Assembly: GCA_018883785.1 (NCBI GenBank)
Contig: JAHLFO010000116.1
Location: 1-35,015, forward strand
Direction of reading: 5' to 3'
Length of the DNA: 35,015 bases
Source of the DNA: Candidatus Bacteroides intestinipullorum
Lineage (GTDB): Bacteria; Bacteroidota; Bacteroidia; Bacteroidales; Bacteroidaceae
In this document: positions 1 to 7,333 of the stretch, piece after piece
How positions within the stretch are numbered: position 1 is the stretch's first letter
How the letters are laid out: the number at the start of each line of letters is the position of its first letter
Translations under genes and position numbers: made by a program
Notes under the pieces: model-generated
The model's database searches: none
Told to the model about the DNA's origin: nothing
What the model saw: only the letters and a program-made list of their open reading frames with translations

Positions 1-144
1 GGTGGGCATCGGTGCGTTGAGTACCAGCAGCGTGTCACTTTCAATTCCTGTCAGCGTGCCGCTGATAGTTGTTCCCTTCTGTGCCGACTGGCAGGCGCAG
101 AGCAGCGCGGCACCTGCCAGCAGTGTAAATACGTTCTTCTTCAT
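1..144 (-). CDS. TlpA-like thioredoxin lipoprotein, N-terminal part (runs off left edge)
   Basis: This is the first 48 codons of a second copy of the complete gene at 160-1299; the rest lies outside the window. The DNA matches positions 1156-1299 with only three mismatches, at a constant offset of 1155 bases. The start codon complement at 142-144 corresponds exactly to the start of the complete copy. The encoded N-terminus is a lipoprotein signal peptide with a Cys lipobox. It starts 15 bases after the stop of the complete copy, so the two would be co-transcribed. By analogy it is a DUF4369/thioredoxin-fold periplasmic lipoprotein, but the catalytic half cannot be seen here. Confidence 0.85.
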   Translation of the reverse strand, partial: MKKNVFTLLAGAALLCACQSAQKGTTISGTLTGIESDTLLVLNAPMPT

Positions 145-159
145 TGGTTTGTATCGGTT

Positions 160-1299
160 TTAATTAAATAATGTGTCCAAGTATTCGTAGAGTGCCGGTC
201 CTTCGCCTACGAAAATCTTTGCTATCTTGCCTTCGGGATCTACGACAATCTTGGTGGGATAGGCCTGTATGGCATAGAGCAGGCTGACATCTGAGTCATC
301 GGTACTGCGTACGTGCAGCCAGGGTATTTCGTGCTTCTCAACGGCGGCCTTCCAGTCTTTTTCTTTGTCGTGGCAGTCAACGCCCACAATCTGCATCTTG
401 TCCTTATGCTGTTCGTAATACTTCTTCATATCGGGGATTTCCTGGATGCACGCACCGCACCAACTGCCCCAGAAGTCCAGCACCACGTATTTGCCGCGCA
501 GGGAACTGAGTGAGAGGGGCTTTCCTTGCAGGTCGTTCAGGGTGAAGTCGGGGGCTTCGGCACCTTCCTTGATTTTGGCTTCGGCTTCTTCGATGGCTTT
601 TCCCTTCTGTACCATTGCGTCCATGTATTGATAGAATCCGCTCAAGATGCCGTTCTTGGCTTTGTCGCCCAGGAGACCCAAGGCTTCCTCCATGTACGTG
701 CCGGCCTGGGCAGCCAGGTAGACGGAAACATCTTCGTCCGGATGCTGGCGGATGTAGTCCACGTATCTGGCCGTCAAGCGTTTGCCTACTGCCTGTATCT
801 CTTCGGTGGGGTCGGTGCCTTCGGGCAGGTCTTCCGGATTGATTCCGTTGTATTTCTCGAAGATGGCCATGAGGGAATCCTCGGTGGGCTGCCACGTCTT
901 TTGGGCTTCGTTGAGCGTGGCATAGAAGTCGCTTCCTTCCACTACGTAGTCATCCATCGATCCGGTCACCGTCAGTGCATCGCCGGGGAAAGCCACGATT
1001 CGGATGTTTTGGAGCATGTTCAGGGCCTTGTTGCCGGAAGGCTTGGCAAAGATGACTGCCTGTACGGGTAGGGAGTCGCATGCCAGTGTCAGCGTGAACT
1101 TGCCCTCCTGCATGACAACGGTGTCCGTTTTGCTTTTGGCATTCTCGTTGGAAGCGGTGGGCATCGGTGCGTTGAGTACCAGCAGCGTGTCACTTTCAAT
1201 TCCTGTCAGCGTGCCGCTGATAGTTGTTCCCTTCTGTGCCGGCTGGCAGGCGCAGAGCAGCGCGGCACCTGCCAGCAGTGTAAATATGTTCTTTTTCAT
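160..1299 (-). CDS. TlpA family thiol-disulfide reductase lipoprotein (DUF4369 + thioredoxin fold)
   Basis: A 379-residue lipoprotein predicted to act as a periplasmic membrane-tethered thiol:disulfide oxidoreductase. The signal peptide ends in the lipobox LLCAC with lipidated Cys18. Residues about 25-130 form a beta-rich N-terminal region typical of the DUF4369 domain, followed by a helical linker. Residues about 245-378 are a TlpA/AhpC-TSA-like thioredoxin fold with the active site WCGAC (Cys281 and Cys284) and the cis-proline loop AYPTK (Pro348). The redox motif is intact. Its substrate is unknown; the family in Bacteroidetes is large and mostly uncharacterised. The gene is one unit of a tandem array: a near-identical copy begins 15 bases downstream, and a fragment of a third copy's end lies 15 bases upstream. 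A promoter upstream of the DUF59 gene could also serve it. Confidence 0.93.
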   Translation of the reverse strand: MKKNIFTLLAGAALLCACQPAQKGTTISGTLTGIESDTLLVLNAPMPTASNENAKSKTDTVVMQEGKFTLTLACDSLPVQAVIFAKPSGNKALNMLQNIRIVAFPGDALTVTGSMDDYVVEGSDFYATLNEAQKTWQPTEDSLMAIFEKYNGINPEDLPEGTDPTEEIQAVGKRLTARYVDYIRQHPDEDVSVYLAAQAGTYMEEALGLLGDKAKNGILSGFYQYMDAMVQKGKAIEEAEAKIKEGAEAPDFTLNDLQGKPLSLSSLRGKYVVLDFWGSWCGACIQEIPDMKKYYEQHKDKMQIVGVDCHDKEKDWKAAVEKHEIPWLHVRSTDDSDVSLLYAIQAYPTKIVVDPEGKIAKIFVGEGPALYEYLDTLFN

Positions 1300-1314
1300 T
1301 GGTTTGTATTGGTC

Positions 1315-1348
1315 TTAATTGAATAATGTGTCCAGGTATTCGTGGCCT
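1315..1348 (-). pseudogene. 3' tail remnant of a third TlpA-like copy
   Basis: Directly upstream of the complete TlpA-like gene the minus strand reads ...EYLDTLFN-stop, exactly the C-terminus of that gene. The stop complement is at 1315-1317 and is separated from the next start by the same 15-base spacer seen between the other two copies. Similarity to positions 160-193 stops near 1348, after which the sequence is unrelated. This is what a tandem duplication or a recombinational collapse of a longer array would leave behind. Confidence 0.75.
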
Positions 1349-1392
1349 TTCATACGCCATTCTTCCTTATTCGTTCATCCTTCTTCATTTTC

Positions 1393-1704
1393 TCAGAGGA
1401 ACCCCAGTTCCAGCTTCGCCTCCTCGCTCATCATGTCCTTGTCCCATTCCGGCTCGAACACGAGGTTGACGGTGGCAGACTTGACGCCCTCAATGGATTC
1501 CAGCTTCTGGCGCACATCCTCCATGATAAACTCCGCCGCAGGGCAGTTGGGGGCGGTCAGCGTCATGTCCACGGTGATGTCGAAGTCGTCCGTCACGTCT
1601 ATCTTGTAGATGAGCCCCAGGTTGTAGACGTCTACGGGGATTTCGGGGTCATACACCGTCTTCAGCATCGCCACGATTTTCTCTTCTATCTCAAATTTGG
1701 TCAT
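1393..1704 (-). CDS. DUF59/MIP18-family iron-sulfur cluster assembly factor (SufT/PaaD-like)
   Basis: A 103-residue protein covering the whole DUF59 (MIP18) domain with little else. The family motif DPEIPVDVYNLGLIY lies at residues 19-33, and TAPNCPAAEFI carries the conserved Cys54. Relatives (SufT, PaaD, eukaryotic CIA2) help mature iron-sulfur proteins, and this one is likely a cytosolic Fe-S carrier or maturation factor. It is not beside a suf or paa operon here, so its client proteins cannot be deduced from context. A good Bacteroides-type promoter lies about 30 bases upstream. It ends shortly before the TlpA-like array. Confidence 0.9.
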   Translation of the reverse strand: MTKFEIEEKIVAMLKTVYDPEIPVDVYNLGLIYKIDVTDDFDITVDMTLTAPNCPAAEFIMEDVRQKLESIEGVKSATVNLVFEPEWDKDMMSEEAKLELGFL

Positions 1705-1734
1705 AATAGCTATTCGTTTTGTTGGTTAGGACGG

Positions 1735-1765
1735 CAAAGCTAAAGATTTTTAGTGAGATTGCCAA
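1735..1765 (-). promoter_or_regulatory. Promoter of the DUF59 gene (Bacteroides -33/-7 type)
   Basis: On the minus strand TTGG (1762-1765) is followed after 19 bases by TAGCTTTG (1735-1742), which fits the Bacteroides -7 consensus TAnnTTTG. The -7 element lies about 30 bases before the start codon at 1704. Confidence 0.65.
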
Positions 1766-1780
1766 GCTCGTTCCGCATTT

Positions 1781-2467
1781 TCACAGCCGCCCCTCGTCGT
1801 TGAAGCTGTAGTACGTGCCGTCGGTCACGATGACGTGGTCCAGCACGTGGATGTTCATCAGCTTGGCGGCATCGCGCACGGCTTGGGTCAGGCGGGCATC
1901 GTCCGGGCTGGGGCGCGTGTTGCCCGAAGGGTGGTTGTGCACCAGGGCCAGCTGCGTGGCGCGTGCCAGCAGGGCTTCGCGCAGGATGGTGCGCACGTCT
2001 GCCGTGGTCTGGTCCAGGCCGCCGCGGCTGATGCGTATCTTGTCGATGACGCGCGCGGCCTGGTTGAGCAGCAGCACCCAGAATTCTTCCGTGGCGAGGT
2101 CGCACAGCAGGGGGTGGAACAGCTCGTAGATGTCCTGCGAGGAGCGTATCGTGGGGCGTTCGGGCCGTTCCTGGAGGGTACGCCGCTTGCCCAGTTCGAG
2201 GGCGGCCATGATGCTGATGCTCTTGGCAGGACCAAGCCCCTTGAAGCGGGCGAAGTCGCGCACCTGCCACTTGCCCAGGCGGTGCAGGTTGTTGCCCGCC
2301 TCGGCCAGCACGCGTTGCATCAGGGCTACGGCGCTCTCTTCCGTGTTGCCCGAGCCTATCAGGATGGCCAGCAGCTCGGCATCGGTCAGGGCTTCGGCGC
2401 CCTTCTGCATCATCTTCTCGCGCGGGCGGTCTTCCTCGGCCCATTGGTTGATGTTGAGTTTATTCAT
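1781..2467 (-). CDS. radC: RadC family protein (JAB/MPN domain)
   Basis: A 228-residue protein of usual RadC length. The N-terminal part (about 1-95) contains a helix-hairpin-helix-like segment (GLGPAKS at 78-84). The C-terminal JAB/MPN domain (about 105-225) carries the metalloprotease-like zinc motif HNHPSG with His177 and His179, plus Asp190 in SPDDARLT. RadC was once linked to recombinational repair, but its cellular role is unsettled. It is widely conserved in Bacteroidetes, and shorter relatives occur on mobile elements. This full-length chromosomal copy stands alone, between the DUF59 gene and a glycosyltransferase. The start gives MNKLNINQWAEEDRPREK, a typical RadC beginning. Confidence 0.95.
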   Translation of the reverse strand: MNKLNINQWAEEDRPREKMMQKGAEALTDAELLAILIGSGNTEESAVALMQRVLAEAGNNLHRLGKWQVRDFARFKGLGPAKSISIMAALELGKRRTLQERPERPTIRSSQDIYELFHPLLCDLATEEFWVLLLNQAARVIDKIRISRGGLDQTTADVRTILREALLARATQLALVHNHPSGNTRPSPDDARLTQAVRDAAKLMNIHVLDHVIVTDGTYYSFNDEGRL

Positions 2468-2568
2468 TGGTTGTCAGGATTTGTCTAAAGGTTATGGTCT
2501 CTGCATAGCGTTGCGTAACGGTTTGTTTCCCAGGGGCTTGTTTAGCCCTTCCCGCGAGCGCGGACGGA

Positions 2569-2608
2569 GGCTGCTGCGCCCTTGCTTCCGGGCTGCTGCG
2601 CCCTTGCT
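2569..2608. repeat. 18-bp direct repeat in the radC/GT2 gap
   Basis: The 18-base unit beginning ggctgctgcgccc occurs at 2569-2586 and again, identical, at 2591-2608 (period 22). It lies in a GC-rich 204-base gap (2468-2671) upstream of radC and downstream of the glycosyltransferase. I see no gene in the gap and no clear promoter for radC. Confidence 0.7.
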
Positions 2609-2671
2609 CGCAGGCTCGCCTGGACAAGCTGCGGGACATCTGCCGGGAAAACAGCGGGTTGATGTCCGCTT

Positions 2672-3661
2672 TTATTTATAAAAGTTGTGCTTGAACGCCT
2701 CGAACTCGTCCTTGCCCCGCACGCACCGCCGCCACCATGCGCGCCAGAAGCCCGTGCCGTAGCCGATGAGTTGCACGTAGGCTGCCGCCACGGACAGCAG
2801 GCCGATGCGTAGGCTGCGGTTCCGGACCGTGCTATCCAAGCACACCAGCAAGGCGTAGAACACCAGTGGCGCCAGCGACCAGGGGCACACCGCCGCGCCG
2901 AGCAGCAGCACCGCCGTGCCCAGGGTGAACACGCCGGGCAGCAGGTGGACCACCTTCAGCGAGTCGGGGTATTTCTTGTAGAGGTTGATGCGTGCGATGC
3001 CGGAGTTGTGCACCTGCTTGAAAAACTTGCGCAGGTCCGTCCGCCGCTTGTGCCACACCCACGCCTCGGGGAACAGCCGGCAGCGGTATCCCCCACGGAA
3101 GATGCGGATGCTGAAGTCGATGTCCTCGCCGAAGCGCATCTGCGAGAAGCCGCCCAGTGCCTGGTAGACCTCGCGCCGCACGCCCATGTTGAAGCTGCGG
3201 GGATAGAACTTGTCCATCTTCTTCCGCCCGCCCCGGATGCCGCCCGTGGTGAAGAACGACGTCATGGAGTAGTTGATGGCTTTCTGCATGGGCGTGAACG
3301 ACGGGTGCGCCCGGTCTGGTCCGCCGAAGGCGTCGCACGGCTCGCGCTCCAGTTCATGGTCGATGGCCTCCAGGTAGCCCGGCGGCACGATGCAGTCCGA
3401 GTCCAGGATGAGGAGGTATTCGCCCCGGGCACGTTCGGCGGCATAGTTGCGCGTCTGTCCGGGACCCGAGTTGGGCTTTGTGTAGTAGTGCAGGTCCAGG
3501 CGGTCGGCATAGCGGTCGGCCACTTCCCGGCAGGGCAGGGACGAGCCGTCGTCCACCACGATGACCTCGAAGTCGCGCCGGGTCTGTGCCGTGAGGCTTT
3601 GCAGCAGTTCGTCCACTTCGTCAGGACGGTTGTAGACGGGGATGAGGAAGGAGTATTTCAT
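2672..3661 (-). CDS. Family 2 glycosyltransferase with C-terminal membrane segments
   Basis: A 329-residue GT-A-fold glycosyltransferase. The N-terminus MKYSFLIPVYNRPDEV is a classic GT2 start, with the nucleotide-binding VVDDGS near residue 42 and the DxD-like LDSDC near residue 95. The acceptor-side motif is FGEDIDFSIRI. The last 90 or so residues contain hydrophobic helices (LLPGVFTLGTAVLLLGAAV and following), so the enzyme is probably anchored on the cytoplasmic membrane. A longer frame begins at 3688, but I chose ATG 3661 because the GT2 fold starts there and a -7-like promoter element overlaps the longer start. The sugar and acceptor cannot be predicted. It stands outside the large polysaccharide operon. 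Confidence 0.88.
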   Translation of the reverse strand: MKYSFLIPVYNRPDEVDELLQSLTAQTRRDFEVIVVDDGSSLPCREVADRYADRLDLHYYTKPNSGPGQTRNYAAERARGEYLLILDSDCIVPPGYLEAIDHELEREPCDAFGGPDRAHPSFTPMQKAINYSMTSFFTTGGIRGGRKKMDKFYPRSFNMGVRREVYQALGGFSQMRFGEDIDFSIRIFRGGYRCRLFPEAWVWHKRRTDLRKFFKQVHNSGIARINLYKKYPDSLKVVHLLPGVFTLGTAVLLLGAAVCPWSLAPLVFYALLVCLDSTVRNRSLRIGLLSVAAAYVQLIGYGTGFWRAWWRRCVRGKDEFEAFKHNFYK

Positions 3662-3685
3662 TGGTTTTTCATACTTGTCGGGGGA

Positions 3686-3693
3686 CAAAGATA
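3686..3693 (-). promoter_or_regulatory. Putative -7 element for the GT2 gene
   Basis: On the minus strand TATCTTTG fits TAnnTTTG and lies about 25 bases before ATG 3661. No clear -33 TTTG is present at the usual spacing, so this is weaker than the other promoters. Confidence 0.4.
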
Positions 3694-3788
3694 CGGGTTT
3701 GCGCGGTTATCTCGTTTGCCGCGTTCGGATTTTTGCGTTTTGGACGGAAAAAAAGGGGGATGCGGCGGGGATATAATCATAAATGTTA

Positions 3789-3796
3789 TATATTTG
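3789..3796 (+). promoter_or_regulatory. Putative -7 element for the C10 peptidase gene
   Basis: TATATTTG matches the Bacteroides -7 consensus TAnnTTTG and lies 60 bases before ATG 3856. No convincing -33 element is seen. The 3662-3855 gap is a divergent promoter region. Confidence 0.45.
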
Positions 3797-3855
3797 CAAA
3801 ACATATTAACCTTGGTCCGGGCCTGTGTCCGGGCTGTAATCATACCTATTTATAT

Positions 3856-5646
3856 ATGAGATATTCTATCTTGGGGGCGCTGCTCTTCTTCGTAGGGTGG
3901 GCGTTTGCGGGAAATGTCACGGAGCAACAGGCCCGCCGGGTGGCGGTAGCTTTCTTTCAGTCGGCTCCGCAAACCCGCGTATCCGAATCAGATCTTCGGC
4001 TGGTTCGCGACAGTGAAAGCACGTTGACGCGCTCTGGCGGTGCGGCTCCGGCTTACTATGTGTTTGACAATGCAGCCGGTAGCGGCTTCGTCATCGTATC
4101 CGGCGACGATGTGGCCAGTCCCGTGCTGGGCTACTCGTTCACGGAAGAATTCCCGGAAGGCAACTTGCCATCCAATGTGCAGGGTTGGCTGGACGGCCTG
4201 CGCGAAGAGATCAACGCGGCCCGGCGCGATGGCGTGGAGGCTGAGGAAGCCGTGACCCGCGCCTGGCAAGAGACGCGTTCGGGCGATGTGGTCGTGGATA
4301 TGCAGACTGCCCGTTGGGACCAAGGCGATCCCTACAACCTGCTCTGTCCCCAAGTCCTCGGCCAGCGCACCTATACCGGATGCACGGCCACGGCCCTGGC
4401 CATCATCATGCGCTACCACCAATGGCCGGAGAGGGGCGTGGGCACGCTTCCCGCTTATAATACGGAGACCTTTGGCATCTCCATACCGGCCTTGGAATTA
4501 GGGCATACCTACGATTGGGCCAACATGCCGCTGGATTATAGCAGTAGCTCCACGACGGCACAAGAGGAGGCTGTGGCCACACTGATGCGCGACTGTAGCG
4601 TCCTGTTGCAGTCGGACTATGGCACGAATGCCACTGGCGGTACCGGAGCCTACGTGGACGAGGTCCTCAAGACGGTCGAGTACATGGGTTACGACAAGAC
4701 GATGCGCTGCGAGATGCGCGATTCTTATACCTCCGGCGAGTGGTATGAGCTGATGCAGACCGAGCTGGACAACCGCCGTCCGGTCCTTTATACCGGCTCG
4801 AACGATGAGGGTGGCCATGCCTTTGTGCTGGATGGCTATACCACGGACAATTACTATTCCGTCAACTGGGGCTGGAGCGGATACTACAACGGTTACTTCC
4901 TGCTTTCCGCCCTCGACCCTGAAGGGCAGGGCACCGGCGGCTCGGGTTCGTATAACATCGGCCAGGTGGCCGTCATCGGCATGCAGAAAGACCAAGGGGG
5001 AGAGTACGTGGAGAACATCCGTTTCAGCCCCAGCGAGATAGACGGGGTTGTGTACAATGGGTTCACCATCCAGGGCACCGTCAGCCAGAATACGCCTTTC
5101 ACTTTCGCAGCCGGACTGTTCACCAACATGGGAGCACAGTCCTTCACCGGCGAAATCCTGTTTGCCGTGGCCGACAAGGAGGGACGGATTGTGGAGGAAT
5201 TGGAAACCACCACGTTGAAGGACTTGGATATGTATTACGGCGTTTATATCCGGGAGGCCACGCTGACGGTTACTGTCCCCATTGAGAAAGGCTATCGCCT
5301 TCGCGCCTATTTCCGCAGCGAGAAGACACCGGAGTGGACTTTGGTCCGAGGCAACGACGAGGAAGGCTGCGTGTGGGAGTATATCTTGCTGGACGAATAC
5401 ACCATCGAGCAGAGCACCTCGTTCACCTACAACAAGAACGACCGCAAGATTTACCTCACCGTGAGCAACGGCATCAGCGTCTCTCTGACGGATGCCAGCG
5501 GCAAGGACTACGACCGTGTTTGCCGCCGCGAGGGCACCTCGGTCACCATCAACGCCATCCTGTTGCCCGCAGGCACCTACACGCTGACCCTGCAACGAGG
5601 CAACGAACAGAAAGACCTGCGTTTCACGATAGGCGCGGCGCAGTGA
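3856..5646 (+). CDS. Secreted C10 family cysteine peptidase (streptopain/SpeB-like)
   Basis: A 596-residue secreted cysteine protease. The open frame extends upstream to 3661, but ATG 3856 is the only start giving a signal peptide (MRYSILGALLFFVGWAFA, cleavage near residue 18). Residues about 20-135 look like the Spi-type inhibitory prodomain (VTEQQARRVAVAFF; YYVFDNAAGSGFVIVSGDD). The peptidase domain follows, with catalytic Cys176 in TGCTATA, catalytic His321 in GGHAFVLDGY, and NWGWSGYYNGYF at 337-348. Both catalytic residues are present, so it should be active after prodomain removal. About 215 further residues form beta-rich C-terminal domains, as in the Bfp/Btp proteases of Bacteroides. 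It is probably exported to the cell surface or medium. No dedicated small inhibitor gene is recognised beside it; the next gene is a BACON lipoprotein. Confidence 0.92.
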   Translation: MRYSILGALLFFVGWAFAGNVTEQQARRVAVAFFQSAPQTRVSESDLRLVRDSESTLTRSGGAAPAYYVFDNAAGSGFVIVSGDDVASPVLGYSFTEEFPEGNLPSNVQGWLDGLREEINAARRDGVEAEEAVTRAWQETRSGDVVVDMQTARWDQGDPYNLLCPQVLGQRTYTGCTATALAIIMRYHQWPERGVGTLPAYNTETFGISIPALELGHTYDWANMPLDYSSSSTTAQEEAVATLMRDCSVLLQSDYGTNATGGTGAYVDEVLKTVEYMGYDKTMRCEMRDSYTSGEWYELMQTELDNRRPVLYTGSNDEGGHAFVLDGYTTDNYYSVNWGWSGYYNGYFLLSALDPEGQGTGGSGSYNIGQVAVIGMQKDQGGEYVENIRFSPSEIDGVVYNGFTIQGTVSQNTPFTFAAGLFTNMGAQSFTGEILFAVADKEGRIVEELETTTLKDLDMYYGVYIREATLTVTVPIEKGYRLRAYFRSEKTPEWTLVRGNDEEGCVWEYILLDEYTIEQSTSFTYNKNDRKIYLTVSNGISVSLTDASGKDYDRVCRREGTSVTINAILLPAGTYTLTLQRGNEQKDLRFTIGAAQ

Positions 5647-5679
5647 TTGTTAGTATGTGTAGTAAATAGGAATTTAGAT

Positions 5680-5764
5680 GGAACGCAAATTACGCAAATT
5701 GCACAAATTAATTTGCTCAATCCGTGTCTAAAAGAATTTGCGGCATTTGCGTAATTTGCGTTCC
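5680..5764. repeat. Large imperfect inverted repeat (about 30-bp arms, 25-bp loop)
   Basis: Arms at 5680-5709 and 5735-5764. The outer 20 bases of each arm (ggaacgcaaattacgcaaat and its complement) pair perfectly, and the inner 10 pair at six positions. It would form a long stem between the C10 peptidase and the BACON lipoprotein. No U-tract follows, so it is not a typical intrinsic terminator. Palindromes rich in GCAAATTACGCAAAT look like dispersed extragenic repeats of Bacteroidales, which is my recollection and not something this window can prove. Confidence 0.85.
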
Positions 5765-5815
5765 AATCACCCCGATAAATTATCATTTTAATTTTATAAC
5801 GAAGAAGCGATGATT

Positions 5816-7237
5816 ATGAAAAGATATAGTTGGATGCTGCTGGCCTGCCTGTTGCTGGGGCTGGCAGCTTGTTCGGACGATAAGGGCACGGATACGCCCG
5901 CGCAGACACCGAGCATCACTGTGGAAGGGGAGTCCACCCAGATTTTGTTTGAGACCGAAGCCGGCAGTCAGGTCGTGCACTTCACGGCCAATGTGACTTG
6001 GACGGCCGAGACCGACCAGGAGTGGTGCCGCGTGTCTCCTACGCAAGGCAATGCGGGCGACGCGTCCGTCACCGTCACCTTGGACGAAAATGATACGCCG
6101 GACGAGCGCAACGCCACTCTCGTGCTGCAGGCAGGCACCGCCTCGAAGCGGCTGACGATCGTGCAGAAGCAAAAAGATGCCTTGACGGTTACCTCCAACA
6201 AGCAGGAAGTGGGTGCCGAAGGCGGGACGATAGCAATCGAGGTGCAGGCCAATGTCTCGTTTGGCTACGAGATAGCGCCGGAGACGTCTGCTTGGATCAC
6301 CCCCGTGGTGGGGACCAGGGCCTTGACAACGACAAGCCTGCAGTTCAGCGTGGAGGCCAACGACACCGGCGAGAAGCGTGAGGGAAAGATCGTGTTTCGT
6401 GCCGGAGACTTGGCTGAAACGGTGACCGTTTATCAAGAGGCAGGCGGAACGTCCACGCCCACGCTGGTGCTGACTCGGAATGAATACACCGTGGGCAGTG
6501 ATGGCGAGGAGATTGTCATCGAGTTGAAGAGCAATGTGGAGTATGACATGGTCTTGCCCCAGGAAGTCGGTTGGATCAGCGAGGTGGTCACACGCTCCTT
6601 GTCCACCTATACCCATCGCATCCAGGTGGCACCCAATGACGGCTATGACTTGCGCGAGGCGGAGATTCATTTCGTCAACGAGCGCGAAGAGATAGACGAG
6701 GTGGTGCACATCGTGCAGGTGCAGCAGGATGCCATCCTGGTGGCCCGCGAATCCTATGACGTGGAGGCAGAGGCCGGCCAGCTGGACTTTGTCGTCAATA
6801 CGAATGTGGATTTCGAGGTGTCTGTTTCCGCCACTTGGCTCAGGCAGGCCCCGCAGACCCGCGGGTTGGTCGAAGTGCCGTTGAGCTTCGTCTACGATGC
6901 CAATACGGGCGAAACCTCTCGCGAGGCGGTCATCACGCTCTCGGCCAGCGGCGTGGAGCAAAAGATCACGGTGAAGCAGGCGGGCGAGAAGACACTCAGC
7001 AAAGTCACCCTCGTGCACACCGGCGAGACCTTCACGGCTCCTCTGGTCACCGGCACATCCTTCTCCGACGCGTTCATCTCCTGGGGCGATGGCGTGCGTG
7101 AGGCTTACAGCGAGGATGCTTCGCATACGTACGAGGCCGAAGGTCCCCACACCGTGGTCATCGAGTCCGTAGGTGCCGAGGAAATCAAGTTGCCCGACTT
7201 GGTGGGTGTTTCAGAGATAGACCTGTCCGCCTTCTGA
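5816..7237 (+). CDS. Surface lipoprotein with four BACON domains and a PKD-like C-terminus
   Basis: A 473-residue lipoprotein. The signal peptide ends LGLAAC with the acidic SDD directly after the lipidated Cys19, as in surface-exported Bacteroidetes lipoproteins. Four BACON repeats of about 85-90 residues follow (roughly 33-119, 121-209, 216-301, 303-391), each with the pattern of an E/A-x-G strand, W-I/L, and a closing ITVKQ/TIVQKQ-like strand. The last 80 residues contain WGDG...HTYEAEGPHTVVIE, a PKD-like pattern. BACON domains are Ig-like modules found in carbohydrate- or mucin-associated proteins; no catalytic domain is present, so it is probably a binding or scaffold protein. ATG 5810 is a possible start two codons upstream. 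It follows the C10 peptidase by 169 bases, with an inverted repeat between, so co-transcription is uncertain. Confidence 0.85.
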   Translation: MKRYSWMLLACLLLGLAACSDDKGTDTPAQTPSITVEGESTQILFETEAGSQVVHFTANVTWTAETDQEWCRVSPTQGNAGDASVTVTLDENDTPDERNATLVLQAGTASKRLTIVQKQKDALTVTSNKQEVGAEGGTIAIEVQANVSFGYEIAPETSAWITPVVGTRALTTTSLQFSVEANDTGEKREGKIVFRAGDLAETVTVYQEAGGTSTPTLVLTRNEYTVGSDGEEIVIELKSNVEYDMVLPQEVGWISEVVTRSLSTYTHRIQVAPNDGYDLREAEIHFVNEREEIDEVVHIVQVQQDAILVARESYDVEAEAGQLDFVVNTNVDFEVSVSATWLRQAPQTRGLVEVPLSFVYDANTGETSREAVITLSASGVEQKITVKQAGEKTLSKVTLVHTGETFTAPLVTGTSFSDAFISWGDGVREAYSEDASHTYEAEGPHTVVIESVGAEEIKLPDLVGVSEIDLSAF

Positions 7238-7243
7238 TGAGGC

Positions 7244-7282
7244 TAAAAAAATCCCGGGCGCGCCTCACGGCGAGCCCGGGAT
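7244..7282 (-). terminator. Intrinsic terminator of efp
   Basis: Stem 7251-7259 / 7274-7282 (atcccgggc and its complement), extended by cgcc/ggcg inside. On the minus strand it is followed directly by seven T (complement of 7244-7250), giving a textbook terminator for efp. It may also serve the BACON gene on the plus strand, where the A-run precedes the stem. Confidence 0.85.
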
Positions 7283-7333
7283 ACATTTCACTTTGATTGT
7301 TATGCTAAGTTTAAGTTAAGTGTGTTCTGTTCT

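Noticed and set aside
2468..2671. A small gene in the radC/GT2 gap
   Set aside because: Open frames there are short, GC-skewed by the direct repeat, and lack any recognisable product.
5680..5764. Terminal inverted repeats of an insertion sequence
   Set aside because: Only 25 bases lie between the arms, there is no transposase and no target duplication is visible.
5577..5786. A 69-codon minus-strand frame over the inverted repeat
   Set aside because: It is just a translation of the palindrome and the end of the peptidase gene; the repeated ICAICVICV pattern comes from the repeat.
5783..7150. A 455-codon antisense frame across the BACON gene
   Set aside because: The sense frame has a lipoprotein signal and four BACON repeats; the antisense product is low-complexity and family-less.
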